Origin: Acidimicrobiales bacterium AG-414-N20
Lineage (GTDB): Bacteria; Actinomycetota; Acidimicrobiia; Acidimicrobiales; MedAcidi-G1
Assembly (NCBI GenBank): GCA_003214465.1
Contig: QCLO01000003.1
Location: forward strand, 62,001-126,000
DNA: 64,000 nucleotides
Reading direction: 5' to 3'
The position numbers and the translations under genes were made by a program. The notes under the pieces were generated by a model. It was not told where the DNA came from. It made no database searches and saw only the letters and a program-made list of their open reading frames with translations. Each line of letters starts with the position of its first letter. Position 1 is the first letter of the stretch. Of the stretch, positions 51,147-61,058 are shown one piece after another.

Positions 51147-52383
51147 AGATCTTCGAATAAATGGTGACCGTCTTTTGAGTCGTATTGAAGAATTAGCATC
51201 TATAGGGGCTATCGATGGGGGTGGTTCTTGCCGCCTTGCCCTAACGGATGAAGATCGAGCAGGTCGCGACCTTGTTGTTACATGGATGAGAGATTTAGAT
51301 CTCGATATAAGTATTGATTCAATTGGAAACGTAGTAGCAGTTAGACCTGGAAAAACTGATGGTCCGCCAACTATGACAGGAAGTCATATCGACACTGTTA
51401 GAACTGGGGGGAGATATGACGGCAATTTAGGCGTACTCGCAGGTTTAGAGATAATAGAGTCTCTTTCTGAAAATAAAATTGAGACCCAACATCCAGTAGC
51501 AGTTGCTTTTTTTACCGATGAAGAAGGTTCTAGATTCGCACCGGACATGTTAGGCAGTCTCGTTTATGTAGGAGGAATGACACTTGAGGAGGCCTTAGAT
51601 ATAAAAGGTGTTGATGGGGCCAAAGTCGGAGATGAATTAGACCGCATTGGTTATAGAGGGACCTCTCCTTGCCCCGGTCCTTCACCTAGAGCTTTTGTTG
51701 AGTTGCATATTGAACAAGGCCCTGTTTTGGAAGTAGAAGGTGTAACAATAGGAGCTGTTACAGGAGTGCAGGGGATTTCATGGACTGAGCTCACAGTCAC
51801 TGGAGAATCTAATCATGCAGGAACCACTCCAATGGCTCTTAGACGTGATTCAGGCTTTGCAGCCGCCGCGATTTCTACTTATGTCCGTGATCTATCTTTA
51901 GAAATGGGAGGAAGTCAAGTAGCTACAGTTGGCAGACTCGAGCTTCACCCTAACTTGGTGAATGTGGTGGCAGGTTCAGCTGTTTTGACTGTAGATCTAA
52001 GAAACACTGTCGAGGCTTATTTATTAGAGTCTGAAAATAAGCTTGCTGATTTTCTATTAGAACTAGCTTCAAATGAAGGTTTAGAAATTGAAAAAAGACA
52101 ATTAGCTAGATTTGAGCCTGTCGAATTCAATCAAGAAGTTGTTGACACAGTAGAAAATATAGCTTCCCGACTAGGGCACTCAGTAATGAAACTTCCGTCT
52201 GGTGCAGGACATGATGCCCAGATGATGGCAAGAGTTTGCCCAACAGGGATGGTATTTGTGCCAAGCCACAAAGGGATAAGTCACAACCCACAGGAACATA
52301 CAGATTCCGATGACCTCATTGCAGGTTGCAACGTTTTATTCCAGACGATTCTTGATTTAGACATGAAAGATCTCGGAGGCTAG
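51139..52383 (+). CDS. M20-family N-carbamoyl-amino acid / allantoate amidohydrolase
   Basis: A 414-residue zinc-dependent amidohydrolase of the HyuC/AllC/beta-ureidopropionase branch. Metal ligands are in GSHIDTVRTGGRYDGNLG, TDEEGSRF, ELHIEQGPVLE and the C-terminal HNPQEHTD; SGAGHDAQMM is also conserved. The dimerisation lid lies between. It hydrolyses N-carbamoyl-L-amino acids, allantoate or ureidoglycine-type ureides. Start ATG at 51139 has AGAAAGGA upstream; an in-frame extension to 51115 lies inside the Mo-subunit gene. The next gene is a D-type carbamoylase. Confidence 0.9.
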   Translation: MTEDLRINGDRLLSRIEELASIGAIDGGGSCRLALTDEDRAGRDLVVTWMRDLDLDISIDSIGNVVAVRPGKTDGPPTMTGSHIDTVRTGGRYDGNLGVLAGLEIIESLSENKIETQHPVAVAFFTDEEGSRFAPDMLGSLVYVGGMTLEEALDIKGVDGAKVGDELDRIGYRGTSPCPGPSPRAFVELHIEQGPVLEVEGVTIGAVTGVQGISWTELTVTGESNHAGTTPMALRRDSGFAAAAISTYVRDLSLEMGGSQVATVGRLELHPNLVNVVAGSAVLTVDLRNTVEAYLLESENKLADFLLELASNEGLEIEKRQLARFEPVEFNQEVVDTVENIASRLGHSVMKLPSGAGHDAQMMARVCPTGMVFVPSHKGISHNPQEHTDSDDLIAGCNVLFQTILDLDMKDLGG

Positions 52384-52387
52384 AAGT

Positions 52388-53353
52388 ATGACACGTATTT
52401 TGAAAGTAGGCGCGGCTCAACTTGGACCTATACAGAGAGATAACAATAGAAAGATAGTAGTTGAGAGACTTATTGCGCTTTTACATAAAGGAGCAGCGGA
52501 ATCTTGCGATCTTGTGGTTTTTCCAGAATTGGCTCTTACAACCTTTTTCCCGAGATGGTGGTCGGAAGACATATCCGAATTCGATCATTTTTTCGAAACC
52601 GAAATGCCGAATCAAGAAGTTCAGCCATTATTTGATAAGGCGAAAAAATTAGGAGTCGGTTTTCATTTGGGTTATGCAGAAATGACTCCTGATGGTCATC
52701 GTTACAACACCGCAATTCTTGTTTCCAAAAACGGTGACAAGCTCGGTAAATATCGAAAAGTTCATCTTCCCGGCCATGAAGAGAATGAGCCTTGGAGAAC
52801 TTTTCAGCATTTAGAACGCTACTACTTCGAACCTGGTAACGAATTAAAGGTATTTGGAGCGTTTGATGGAGTTTTGGGTATGGCTATCTGTAATGATAGA
52901 AGATGGTCAGAAACCTACAGGGTGCTTGGATTGCAAGGTTGTGAGCTAGCACTTATTGGGTATAACACCCCAGTCCATTACCCTCCTGATCCAAGCCAGG
53001 ATGTTTTAGCTGGCTTTCATAATCATTTGGTAATGCAATCAGGTGCATATCAGAATGGGATGTGGGTAGTTGGAGTAGCTAAAGCTGGCAATGAAGAAGG
53101 TTGTGATCTTTTAGGAGAGAGTTCGATAATAGCTCCATCTGGTGAAATCGTTGCTCAGTGTTCAACGGTAGAAGACGAATTAGTATCAGCAGTTGTCGAT
53201 TTAGACATGTGTGCAAACTATAAGGAAACTCTTTTCGATTTTGATCGTTACAGGAGACCCGAGGTATACAAGTCAATTACTTCGCAAGTTGGTGTTGAAA
53301 TACCTGAAGGAATTGAAGTTCGAAAACAAGACGATGAAAACCCTGAAGGATAG
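52388..53353 (+). CDS. N-carbamoyl-D-amino acid hydrolase-type nitrilase-superfamily enzyme
   Basis: A 321-residue carbon-nitrogen hydrolase that closely follows the Agrobacterium N-carbamoyl-D-amino acid amidohydrolase pattern: VFPELALTTFFPRWW, FETEMP, KYRKVHLPGHEE, MAICNDRRWSE and YNTPVHYPP...FHNHLVMQSGAYQNG. The catalytic triad would be Glu47, Lys124 and Cys168. It removes the carbamoyl group to give amino acid, CO2 and ammonia. Preceded by GGAGG and only 4 bp after the M20 carbamoylase. Substrate stereochemistry is inferred from family resemblance. Confidence 0.88.
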   Translation: MTRILKVGAAQLGPIQRDNNRKIVVERLIALLHKGAAESCDLVVFPELALTTFFPRWWSEDISEFDHFFETEMPNQEVQPLFDKAKKLGVGFHLGYAEMTPDGHRYNTAILVSKNGDKLGKYRKVHLPGHEENEPWRTFQHLERYYFEPGNELKVFGAFDGVLGMAICNDRRWSETYRVLGLQGCELALIGYNTPVHYPPDPSQDVLAGFHNHLVMQSGAYQNGMWVVGVAKAGNEEGCDLLGESSIIAPSGEIVAQCSTVEDELVSAVVDLDMCANYKETLFDFDRYRRPEVYKSITSQVGVEIPEGIEVRKQDDENPEG

Positions 53354-53358
53354 TTGAC

Positions 53359-55941
53359 ATGACGACTTTCGAACTAAACGGTGTAAAGGTTGAGACTGAA
53401 AAGTCACATCCACATCTTTTAGCTGCGATTCGGGATGAGTTCGGACTTATTTCTCCAAAAGATGGTTGCGCTCCATCTGGTCAGTGCGGATGTTGCACTG
53501 TTTTGATCGATGGAAAAGCACGAATCGCTTGTCAGACATCAATGGAGAAAACGGAAAATACAAAAGTTTTAACATTAGAAGGTTTTGATCCGAAAGAGCG
53601 TGAACTTTTTTCACAGACCTTCGCAGCACACGGGGCCCTTCAATGCGGATTTTGCATTCCGGGTATTTTGGTTAGAACTAAGTCACTAATTGACCGCAAA
53701 GGAAGCTCGTTAACTCGTGAAGAGTCATCTAGACATTTAGGAGCCCACCTTTGCAGGTGCACAGGTTATACCAAAATTTTAGATGCAGTTGAAGCTTTAG
53801 CTTCAGGTGAAGTACCCGTAAAAATCCAAACAGGGGGTGTCGGGACCTCAGGAAGTCGTTATGAAGCAGAAGCTTTGAGTTTAGGAGACAGGCCATTTAT
53901 TGACGATATAAAGCCTAGTGGTTTACTTCATGGGGCTGTGAGGTTGTCTGATCATGCAAGAGCAGAAGTTGTAAGGATAAATATAGAGGTTGCGGAGAAG
54001 TTAGAAGGAGTTGAGAAGGTAATCACAGCTTCTGATGTTCCAGGTGAGTTGCGAGTTGGTCTAATACATCAGGATTGGCCAATATTTATTCCCGAAGGCG
54101 GGAAAACCTCTTACATGGGTGATGTCTTGGCTTTAGTAGTTGCAAAAGACAGAGAGACAGCCCGCAAAGCAGCTGAATTAATTGAGATTGAGTACAGAGT
54201 TTTAAAACCATTTAGTGATCCCGTAGAAGCAGTTAACTCTAATGAAGATGCAGTTTGGGGTTTAGATGGCAATGTTTTGTCAGAGTCAAGTTATGAGCGT
54301 GGCGATACCGAAAAAGCTTTTCAGGGATCAAAATATATAGTTGAAGAAGTATTTCAGACCCAGAGAGTTGAACAGGCTTTTCTTGAGCCTGAATCAACAC
54401 TTGCGGTTCCTAATGATGAAGGACTATATGTGTATTCAGGCGGTCAGGGGGTCTGGGATGACCGAAATCAGATCGCAAAAGTACTTGGAGTTGAGACAAG
54501 TGCGGTAACGGTTGAGCTTGTTTCTAATGGTGGTGCATTTGGCGGAAAAGAAGACATGTCAAATCAGGCACAGACTGCTTTAGCTGCACATCTAATAGGG
54601 AAACCAGTAAGTTGCACTCTAAGCCGCGAAGAGTCGTTACTAATCCACGCTAAGCGACATCCAATTCAAATGCAATATAAAGCAGGTTGCGATGAGAACG
54701 GCATACTCACTGGATTGTGGGTTCGAATGATTGGCGATTCAGGACCATATGCCTCAGTAGGTATGAAGGTACTGGAAAGGGCTGCAGGTCATGCAAGTGG
54801 TCCTTATGTAGTTAATGCAATTGATGTTCGTTCAATCGCAGTAAGAACAAATAATCCAGTAGGAGGAGCTTTTCGAGGTTTTGGCGCCAATCAAGCTCAG
54901 TTTGCGATGGAAGGAGTAATGGACCGACTCGCAGAAAAAGTCGGAATAAGCGGATGGGAGATTAGAAAGCGTAACGTTGTTAAACCTGGTTCAATCTGGG
55001 GACCTGGCCAGATAATGGATGAAGGTAGCAGAGGGGCGGATTCCTGTTTAGAAGCAATTAAAGAACCATATGATCAGGCAATCAAAGATGGGAAAGTAGT
55101 CGGTTTAGGTTTAGGTCTAAAAAATTCTGGTCTCGGAAACGGTGCAAAAGAAATAGCTAAGGCGATAGTGAGATTCCGCAAAGATGGAAAAGTCGAAGTC
55201 AGACACTGTTGGACTGAAATGGGACAAGGAGTTCACACAGTAGCTTTGCAAGTAGCAGTTGAAGAGTTAGGTATCGACCCTTCCTTGATAGATGTAATTG
55301 TGGACACGAGTCGAGAAATGAATGTAGGGCAAACGACTGGTAGTCGAGGCACGTTAATGGGGGCAGGGTCAGTTGCCGACGCTTGCAGGGTAGCTATGGC
55401 TGATGGATGTAAACCTGAGATTGACTATCAGGGAGAATATAGAGTTGATTGGACCAATTCGATGTCTGATGATGTAGAGAACCCTTTGATTCATTCAACT
55501 TTTGGTTACGCAGCGCAACTGGTGGTAATGAGCGAAGAAAAAGAAAAGGTTGAGTACGTAGTGGCAGCTCATGATGTTGGCAGGGCAGTAAACCCAGTTT
55601 TGTGTGAAGGGCAAATTGAAGGATCGGTGCATATGGGATTGGGATACGCTCTCACAGAAGGTTTCCCTACAAATGAAGAATCAAGACCTTTAAATATGAC
55701 ACTTAAGGCCCTTGGTATTTTGCGACCTAAGGACATGCCCCCTGTGGAAGTAATCCTAGTTGAAGAGCCACAACCTGATTCACCTTATGGAATAAAAGGA
55801 GTTGGGGAAATCGGACTAGTACCCACCGCTGGGGCAGTAGCAGCCGCTTTGCATAATCAAGATGGAATTTGGCGAAATAGCCTGCCAATGGCCTCAGATA
55901 ATCAACAGGAGAATTGGCAAGAGTGGAATTGTGATGACTGA
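53359..55941 (+). CDS. Fused 2Fe-2S / molybdopterin hydroxylase (XdhD, selenium-dependent xanthine dehydrogenase type)
   Basis: An 860-residue protein with iron-sulfur and molybdenum domains on one chain. Residues 1-155 hold both [2Fe-2S] sites (GCAPSGQCGCC...ARIAC; CGFCIPG; LCRCTGYTKI); the rest is the Mo-binding part, with SNGGAFGGKEDMSNQAQ, GGAFRGFGANQAQ and the catalytic base in GIKGVGEIGLV. No FAD domain is present. This layout is that of E. coli XdhD and of the selenium-dependent xanthine dehydrogenase group, and the island encodes YqeB/YqeC. Selenium would be a labile ligand on Mo, not selenocysteine. GAAGGA lies upstream of the ATG. Confidence 0.88.
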   Translation: MTTFELNGVKVETEKSHPHLLAAIRDEFGLISPKDGCAPSGQCGCCTVLIDGKARIACQTSMEKTENTKVLTLEGFDPKERELFSQTFAAHGALQCGFCIPGILVRTKSLIDRKGSSLTREESSRHLGAHLCRCTGYTKILDAVEALASGEVPVKIQTGGVGTSGSRYEAEALSLGDRPFIDDIKPSGLLHGAVRLSDHARAEVVRINIEVAEKLEGVEKVITASDVPGELRVGLIHQDWPIFIPEGGKTSYMGDVLALVVAKDRETARKAAELIEIEYRVLKPFSDPVEAVNSNEDAVWGLDGNVLSESSYERGDTEKAFQGSKYIVEEVFQTQRVEQAFLEPESTLAVPNDEGLYVYSGGQGVWDDRNQIAKVLGVETSAVTVELVSNGGAFGGKEDMSNQAQTALAAHLIGKPVSCTLSREESLLIHAKRHPIQMQYKAGCDENGILTGLWVRMIGDSGPYASVGMKVLERAAGHASGPYVVNAIDVRSIAVRTNNPVGGAFRGFGANQAQFAMEGVMDRLAEKVGISGWEIRKRNVVKPGSIWGPGQIMDEGSRGADSCLEAIKEPYDQAIKDGKVVGLGLGLKNSGLGNGAKEIAKAIVRFRKDGKVEVRHCWTEMGQGVHTVALQVAVEELGIDPSLIDVIVDTSREMNVGQTTGSRGTLMGAGSVADACRVAMADGCKPEIDYQGEYRVDWTNSMSDDVENPLIHSTFGYAAQLVVMSEEKEKVEYVVAAHDVGRAVNPVLCEGQIEGSVHMGLGYALTEGFPTNEESRPLNMTLKALGILRPKDMPPVEVILVEEPQPDSPYGIKGVGEIGLVPTAGAVAAALHNQDGIWRNSLPMASDNQQENWQEWNCDD

Positions 55942-56986
55942 CGAGCTTATTGGGTCAAATGAGACGTATGGTCTTGTTTGCGCCCACCATCACCTTTATT
56001 CAACGCTGGCTAGAGGAATGCCTGCACCAGCGAGCCAGCCTGACAACTTTGAAGAGATACTAAAGTTAGTCTGGTGGCGACTTGATAGAGCCCTTGACCT
56101 CGAATCGATTAAATGGTCTGCGATGCTGGGAGCCCTTGAAGCGCTCGAGCGTGGATGTACAGCAATTGTCGATCATCACGAATCCCCAGAAGCGATCGAA
56201 GGTTCTTTGAGCGTTATAGCCGAGGCTTGTGAAACTGTCGGTATAAGAGTCTTGTGTTCTTATGGAGTAACTGATCGGCATGGTCCTGATGGAGCAAAAA
56301 AAGGATTAGAAGAAAATAGAAGGTTTTTGGAAGAAGGGGGACGCGGAATGGTCGGTTTACATGCGTCCTTCACATGTGAAGATGAGACAATAGAATCTGC
56401 TGTTGAAATAGCTGAAAGTTTTGGTGTTGGTGTTCATGTCCACGTAGCAGAAGGTGCAGTAGATGCAAATGCTGTTTCAAGATTAAAGAACTATTCAAGA
56501 GACAATTGGCTCATTATTCATGGGGTGCATCTTGAAGATAGTCACGATCTGAAAGGAATTCTGGTTCATAACCCTCGATCAAACATGAATAATTCTGTCG
56601 GATACGCCAATCCTGTTCGCTTTAGCAACCAGATTGCATTAGGCACAGATGGAATTGGCGCAGACATGCTTGAAGAGTTTCGTCTTGCTTATGCACGTCA
56701 TCGTGAGTCTGATGTAAAAGCTTCGCCAGAGATAGCTTGGGAATGGCTAACGAATGGCTATCGAGTTGTTCCCGAAGCAATGAACGATCGGGTTGTTTGG
56801 GATTACCCAAACATGGACCCCTGGGAGCTCGCATTTTCAACAGGGGTTAATCCAATAGAGGTTATAGTCGAACAAGAAACCATTTGGTCAAATGGGACAC
56901 CAACTCTCGTCGACCCTCATGAAATTAGAGCGAAAGCCGCTGAACAAGCAAGAAAAGTTCACGCAAGATTAGCTGAAATTGTTTGA
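55934..56986 (+). CDS. SsnA-like amidohydrolase, N-terminally short
   Basis: A 350-residue COG0402-type metal-dependent amidohydrolase/deaminase. The HxH ligand pair is H18/H20 in [60 protein letters not shown] and [10 protein letters not shown] follow as in SsnA. SsnA is about 440 residues; this one lacks most of the ~60-residue N-terminal beta-sandwich strand region before HxH, and the preceding 24 in-frame codons do not supply it. SsnA accompanies selenium-dependent xanthine dehydrogenase in other bacteria, and here it overlaps that gene by eight bases. Confidence 0.85.
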   Translation: MTDELIGSNETYGLVCAHHHLYSTLARGMPAPASQPDNFEEILKLVWWRLDRALDLESIKWSAMLGALEALERGCTAIVDHHESPEAIEGSLSVIAEACETVGIRVLCSYGVTDRHGPDGAKKGLEENRRFLEEGGRGMVGLHASFTCEDETIESAVEIAESFGVGVHVHVAEGAVDANAVSRLKNYSRDNWLIIHGVHLEDSHDLKGILVHNPRSNMNNSVGYANPVRFSNQIALGTDGIGADMLEEFRLAYARHRESDVKASPEIAWEWLTNGYRVVPEAMNDRVVWDYPNMDPWELAFSTGVNPIEVIVEQETIWSNGTPTLVDPHEIRAKAAEQARKVHARLAEIV

Positions 56987-57015
56987 AGTTCAGTTTTAAG
57001 AAAAAAGGAGAGAAA

Positions 57016-58017
57016 ATGACTCGATTAGGAATATACCTTCAAGATGCACATTCGATAAGCGAAGCAATCGAATATGCACAGTATGCCGAGTCGAATGGTT
57101 TTGAAGCTGTATGGCAGGCTGATTCACGTCTTGTTCGTGACGCTGTTGTACCTATGGCCGCATTTGCAGCAGAGACCGAAAAGATAAAAATAGGTTCTGG
57201 TGTGGTTGATTGCTGGACCCGAAATCCTGCAAGACTAGCGTCCACTTTTTCAACTTTAGATGACTTAGCACCGGGTCGAATCATTCTTGGTATTGGAGCA
57301 TGGTGGGACCCATTGGCTTCAAAGGTGGGAATAGAACGCAAAAAACCTCTAAAAGTGATGAGGGAAGTGGTTACAACAGTTCGGGCTTTGTTAGCCGATG
57401 AAACTGTTACTTACTCAGGTGATTTTGTGCAACTTGATGGTGTAGAGCTCGATTATGTATATCAGGAACGGCGACCAAAAGAGGTCCCTATATACATAGG
57501 AGCTACTGGAATGAAAATGATGGAGTTGACTGGTGAGATTGCCGACGGTGTCGTTCTTAACTATTTGGTTTCACCCGAATACAACAAAAGAGCGATGGAG
57601 CATTTAGAAATAGGGGCTTCAAAAGCCGGTAGAAGTATTGATGAAATCGACCGTCCTCAGCTTCTAGTTTGTTCCCTAGCCGAGGATCGAAAAGAAGCTT
57701 TAGACGGAGCTCGACTTATGGTCACTCAATACTTAGGACAGCAACCTCACATCATGAAGGCTTCTGGAGTTCCTGAAGAACTTCTAGATGAGATAGGTCA
57801 AGTTTTGACATGGCCGGCAACACATGAACAAGTAGAGGCAGCATCAAAATTGGTTCCTGATGAAGTTGTTCAGATGATTTGCGCTGCTGGCACTCCTGAT
57901 GAGGTAAGAGAAAAAGTAGCCCAATATATGGAAGATGGCTGCACATGTCCGATTCTCTATCCATTAGGACCAGATGTCAGATTGATGATTGACACTTTTA
58001 GCGATTGGTCACCATGA
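57016..58017 (+). CDS. LLM-class flavin/F420-dependent oxidoreductase (Mer-like)
   Basis: A 333-residue luciferase-fold enzyme resembling F420-dependent methylenetetrahydromethanopterin reductase: [75 protein letters not shown], and [25 protein letters not shown]. The ATG at 57016 has AAAGGAG five bases upstream. It lies between two amidohydrolase genes, overlapping the next by four bases (ATGA). It may oxidise or reduce a ring intermediate, using F420 (CofC is encoded at 39190) or FMN. The paralogue at 60084 is in the converging operon. Confidence 0.85.
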   Translation: MTRLGIYLQDAHSISEAIEYAQYAESNGFEAVWQADSRLVRDAVVPMAAFAAETEKIKIGSGVVDCWTRNPARLASTFSTLDDLAPGRIILGIGAWWDPLASKVGIERKKPLKVMREVVTTVRALLADETVTYSGDFVQLDGVELDYVYQERRPKEVPIYIGATGMKMMELTGEIADGVVLNYLVSPEYNKRAMEHLEIGASKAGRSIDEIDRPQLLVCSLAEDRKEALDGARLMVTQYLGQQPHIMKASGVPEELLDEIGQVLTWPATHEQVEAASKLVPDEVVQMICAAGTPDEVREKVAQYMEDGCTCPILYPLGPDVRLMIDTFSDWSP

Positions 58018-59312
58018 ATAACCGTTTAGTCATAAGGGGATTGCGGTACCCCGGTGACATAGCTATAGAAAATGGTGTCATAACTGAAGTTGGCTTAGTT
58101 GAACCGCAAGACAATGATCAAGTGGTTACTTGCACTGGAGATATAGCTACTCCAGGTTTGATAAATACTCATCACCACTTATATCAATGGATGACACGTG
58201 GACGAGCAGTTGGTTGCAACTTGTTTGATTGGTTGGTGCATCTATACCCTGTCTGGGGCAAACTGTCGGTCGATGATGTGCATGCTGCTGCGCTAGTCGG
58301 TTTAGGTGAATTAGCCTCAACAGGCTGCACAACAGCATTTGACCATCACTACTTGGTGCCAAATGGTGACGACTCAGTGTTTGATGCAATAGTCGAGGCA
58401 GCTCAACAGGTCGGAATTAGATTACATTTATCACGAGGCTCTATGGATCTTGGAGAGAGCCAAGGGGGGCTGCCCCCAGATCATGTTGTAGAAGATCGAG
58501 AAGCAATCCTTTTATCTACAGAATCAATAATTTCAAGACATCATGATGGGGAAATGGTTCACGTTGTTGTGGCCCCGTGCAGCCCTTTTTCCGTGACCAC
58601 GGAATTAATGATTGATTCTGCGGAGCTTGCTAGAAAACACGGTGTTCGTCTTCATACTCATCTTTGCGAAACTTTAGAGGAACAAGAGTACTGTCTTGAG
58701 AAATTTGGAAGGCGACCAGTCGAGATGTTGGACGAATGGGGTTGGGTTGACAATGATGTTTGGCTGGCACATGGTATCCACATTGATAAAGAAGAAATGC
58801 AGAGACTGGGAGGAGCAGGTACAGGTATTGCACATTGTCCATCCTCGAATGCGCGTTTGGCAGCAGGAATGTGCCCGGTGACAGATCTTTTGGAAGCAGG
58901 TTGTCCGGTCGGACTTGGAGTAGATGGGGTGGCTTCGAATGAGATCGGTGGTTTATTCCCAGAACTTAGACAAGCACTTTTTACTGCACGGCAAAGAGAA
59001 ATGAGACCTGATGCTCTTATGCCAGAAGAAGTAGTCGAGATGGCAACAATAGGTGGAGCGCGCTGTTTGGGCTTAGAGGATTTAGGAAGTTTCGCAAAAG
59101 GCCAAAAGGCAGATATTGCTATTTGGCCGGGTGCAGACCTAGGTGATATTCAAGATTCTATAACGGGTCTTGTAATGGGACCAGACAGAAGAGTGAAGCA
59201 CCTTTTTGTTGGAGGAAACCAGATCATCGATCATTCAGAGTTGAAAAATGTTGATATGAGTTCGGCTTATTTAGAATTATCTACACATGCCAGGCGACTT
59301 TTTGATGATTGA
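58014..59312 (+). CDS. Amidohydrolase, 8-oxoguanine deaminase-like
   Basis: A 432-residue COG0402 deaminase with the full two-domain plan: N-terminal beta-sandwich, then [21 protein letters not shown] (metal ligands H53 and H55), [36 protein letters not shown] and [12 protein letters not shown]. These match the 8-oxoguanine/isoguanine deaminase and hydroxyatrazine aminohydrolase group, which deaminates purine or triazine rings. ATGA overlap with the LLM gene. It ends the plus-strand operon and converges on the minus-strand operon. Confidence 0.88.
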   Translation: MNNRLVIRGLRYPGDIAIENGVITEVGLVEPQDNDQVVTCTGDIATPGLINTHHHLYQWMTRGRAVGCNLFDWLVHLYPVWGKLSVDDVHAAALVGLGELASTGCTTAFDHHYLVPNGDDSVFDAIVEAAQQVGIRLHLSRGSMDLGESQGGLPPDHVVEDREAILLSTESIISRHHDGEMVHVVVAPCSPFSVTTELMIDSAELARKHGVRLHTHLCETLEEQEYCLEKFGRRPVEMLDEWGWVDNDVWLAHGIHIDKEEMQRLGGAGTGIAHCPSSNARLAAGMCPVTDLLEAGCPVGLGVDGVASNEIGGLFPELRQALFTARQREMRPDALMPEEVVEMATIGGARCLGLEDLGSFAKGQKADIAIWPGADLGDIQDSITGLVMGPDRRVKHLFVGGNQIIDHSELKNVDMSSAYLELSTHARRLFDD

Positions 59313-59380
59313 TCACAAATTAAAAGCAGCTTCGAGTCCTTTTTAGTTACTTTTCTAGTCTCATGTGACGGAACTGCCAA

Positions 59381-60082
59381 CTAGTTAAAAGGGCTTGCAA
59401 CTCCAAATTTTGCCTTTTCTCCAGTTAAAGCGCCCCAACGGCGTGTACCGAACTCAAAATGCCACCACTCCTCTTCAAAAACAACAAAGTTATGTGTGTG
59501 CATCGTCCAATACAAAAAACGACGAAAATCCCTATTAAAACCTGAGATTTCTTCTAAAAAATCGGCTCTAGCTGCAGGAGAAATATCATCAAATCCTGAT
59601 CCGGGTGCCAAAGGAACATTATCAACGGTGAAAGTAAGGTCAACTGCTCCGCCAGTCAAATGAGGAGGTGGAGCAACAGGATCGCTGCTTGGTTCGGCGA
59701 ACAATTCTTCCGGAATCAGTGGATCTTCGCATGCGGTTTTAAAAAGTTCATTTTGTAGAGCCAGCGGTCTCCATGCATCAAAAATGGCCAATCCCCACCT
59801 GTCCGGTAGTTCTTCAGCTATGTCATATAGTTTTTCTGCAACAGATTCACGGATCCAGCAGCCATCTATAGCATTTTCCCAGCCTGCTTCCCAGTAGCAA
59901 TTCAGCAGTTTGACATCGGGGTGCTTTAATTCAACAAGAGGTTCGTTATCAAATATTTCCAAATCAGATGCTTTAGGTTCCTGCAATTCAGGGATAGCTT
60001 CTGATTCAGGAATGTTTATGTTGACATTTTCAAAAAATTTTTGCACGTCAGTGGTAAGAACAGGTTCTCCAATTTTTTGCAT
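59381..60082 (-). CDS. D-alanyl-D-alanine dipeptidase (VanX/M15D family)
   Basis: A 233-residue zinc dipeptidase. VanX-type residues are visible: Arg105 in DAWRPLALQ, His141 and Asp148 in PHLTGGAVDLTF, and Glu205 and His208 in EEEWWHFEFG. The family cleaves D-Ala-D-Ala and related short peptides. It has no resistance ligase or dehydrogenase (vanA/H) next to it and no signal peptide, so peptide or amide nutrition is more likely than vancomycin resistance. ATG at 60082 has GAAGG upstream, inside the end of the previous gene; TTG at 60094 is the alternative. Last gene of the minus-strand operon. Confidence 0.85.
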   Translation of the reverse strand: MQKIGEPVLTTDVQKFFENVNINIPESEAIPELQEPKASDLEIFDNEPLVELKHPDVKLLNCYWEAGWENAIDGCWIRESVAEKLYDIAEELPDRWGLAIFDAWRPLALQNELFKTACEDPLIPEELFAEPSSDPVAPPPHLTGGAVDLTFTVDNVPLAPGSGFDDISPAARADFLEEISGFNRDFRRFLYWTMHTHNFVVFEEEWWHFEFGTRRWGALTGEKAKFGVASPFN

Positions 60083-60083
60083 A

Positions 60084-61049
60084 TTAACCTTCAATAACCT
60101 GAGCTGTTATTTCAAGTAAAGAGACTCCGTTATCAGGTTCAAACACCGGAATCATGAATTCATTAAAACCATGAATTTCAACAAGACGAGCAAGCTCTTC
60201 AGCACATTCGCTTACACTTCCAGAGATCACGAAAGGTAGAACCCAATCATCAGACACGTATTCGGCCGCTGCTTCAAGGCCATCAGCAAGAGAACTGCGG
60301 ATATTTGAAACATCTTTTTCAGTGACACCCAACTCATCGAGCACTGTCTTAGGCGAGTCCACCAGACGGTATGTCATATGAGGTCTAACAATTTCAAGAG
60401 ACTCATCGTCAGTGACGATCATTGTTGAATAACAAATTTTCGGATTGTTGCTCCCACGTTCAGCGCCCATCCTTATCTTCTCTACATATTCACCGAGTGA
60501 AGGTTTGAAAATAAAATCCAGCATCACTCCATCAGCAGTAGAACCACCAAGGTCAAGCATTTTAGGGCCACGACCAGCCAACCAAATTTCAATATCAGAT
60601 CTTCCATAATTTAATTCCGCAGAATTGAAAGAAAATACTGGTGCCTCCAAATCAACTTTTTCACCAGCGAACAACTGTCGACAGGCAGAAATAGTTTGAC
60701 GAACAGTTTCGATAGGTTTGTAACGCTCGATTCCAAGAGGATCCAAAGTTAAACTTCCACCGGCTCCTATTCCTAAAAAAGCACGACCGTTAGACATTTC
60801 ATCGAGCGAAGCTATAGCAGCAGCAGTCTGACCCGGATGACGGGTGTAAGAATTCGTAATACCGGGACCAACCACTAATTTTTCAGTAGCCCGCAGAATC
60901 GCAGTCATAGTGACATAAACATCTCGAGTTGCTAAACCTTCGTCATACACCCAGCAGCGCTCAAAACCCAACTTTTCAGACCTGATAGCTAAATCACGTA
61001 TCGAGTCAACTGAAGTTTCTGGAATGAGATTGACACTTCCTGGAATCAT
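60084..61049 (-). CDS. LLM-class F420-type oxidoreductase (Mer-like, second copy)
   Basis: A 321-residue luciferase-fold protein: LAIRSEKLGFERCWVYDEGLATRDVYVTM, LVVGPGITNSYTRHPGQTAAAIASLDEMSNGRAFLGIGAGG, and IEIWLAGRGPKMLDLGGSTADGVMLDF, a Mer-like plan as in the 57016 gene but clearly diverged from it. Sits between YqeC and the dipeptidase, 9 bp after yqeC. Having one in each arm of the island suggests both work on the island's substrate. Cofactor F420 versus FMN is not resolved by sequence alone. Confidence 0.85.
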   Translation of the reverse strand: MIPGSVNLIPETSVDSIRDLAIRSEKLGFERCWVYDEGLATRDVYVTMTAILRATEKLVVGPGITNSYTRHPGQTAAAIASLDEMSNGRAFLGIGAGGSLTLDPLGIERYKPIETVRQTISACRQLFAGEKVDLEAPVFSFNSAELNYGRSDIEIWLAGRGPKMLDLGGSTADGVMLDFIFKPSLGEYVEKIRMGAERGSNNPKICYSTMIVTDDESLEIVRPHMTYRLVDSPKTVLDELGVTEKDVSNIRSSLADGLEAAAEYVSDDWVLPFVISGSVSECAEELARLVEIHGFNEFMIPVFEPDNGVSLLEITAQVIEG

Positions 61050-61058
61050 CTAAGAAAC

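Noticed and set aside
53359-55941. Search for an in-frame TGA selenocysteine codon in the selenium-linked hydroxylase
   Set aside because: The reading frame is continuous with normal sense codons. Enzymes of this type bind labile selenium on molybdenum, so no selenocysteine is expected.
59381-60082. Vancomycin resistance gene cluster
   Set aside because: The VanX-like enzyme stands alone, without D-Ala-D-Lac ligase, dehydrogenase or two-component genes.
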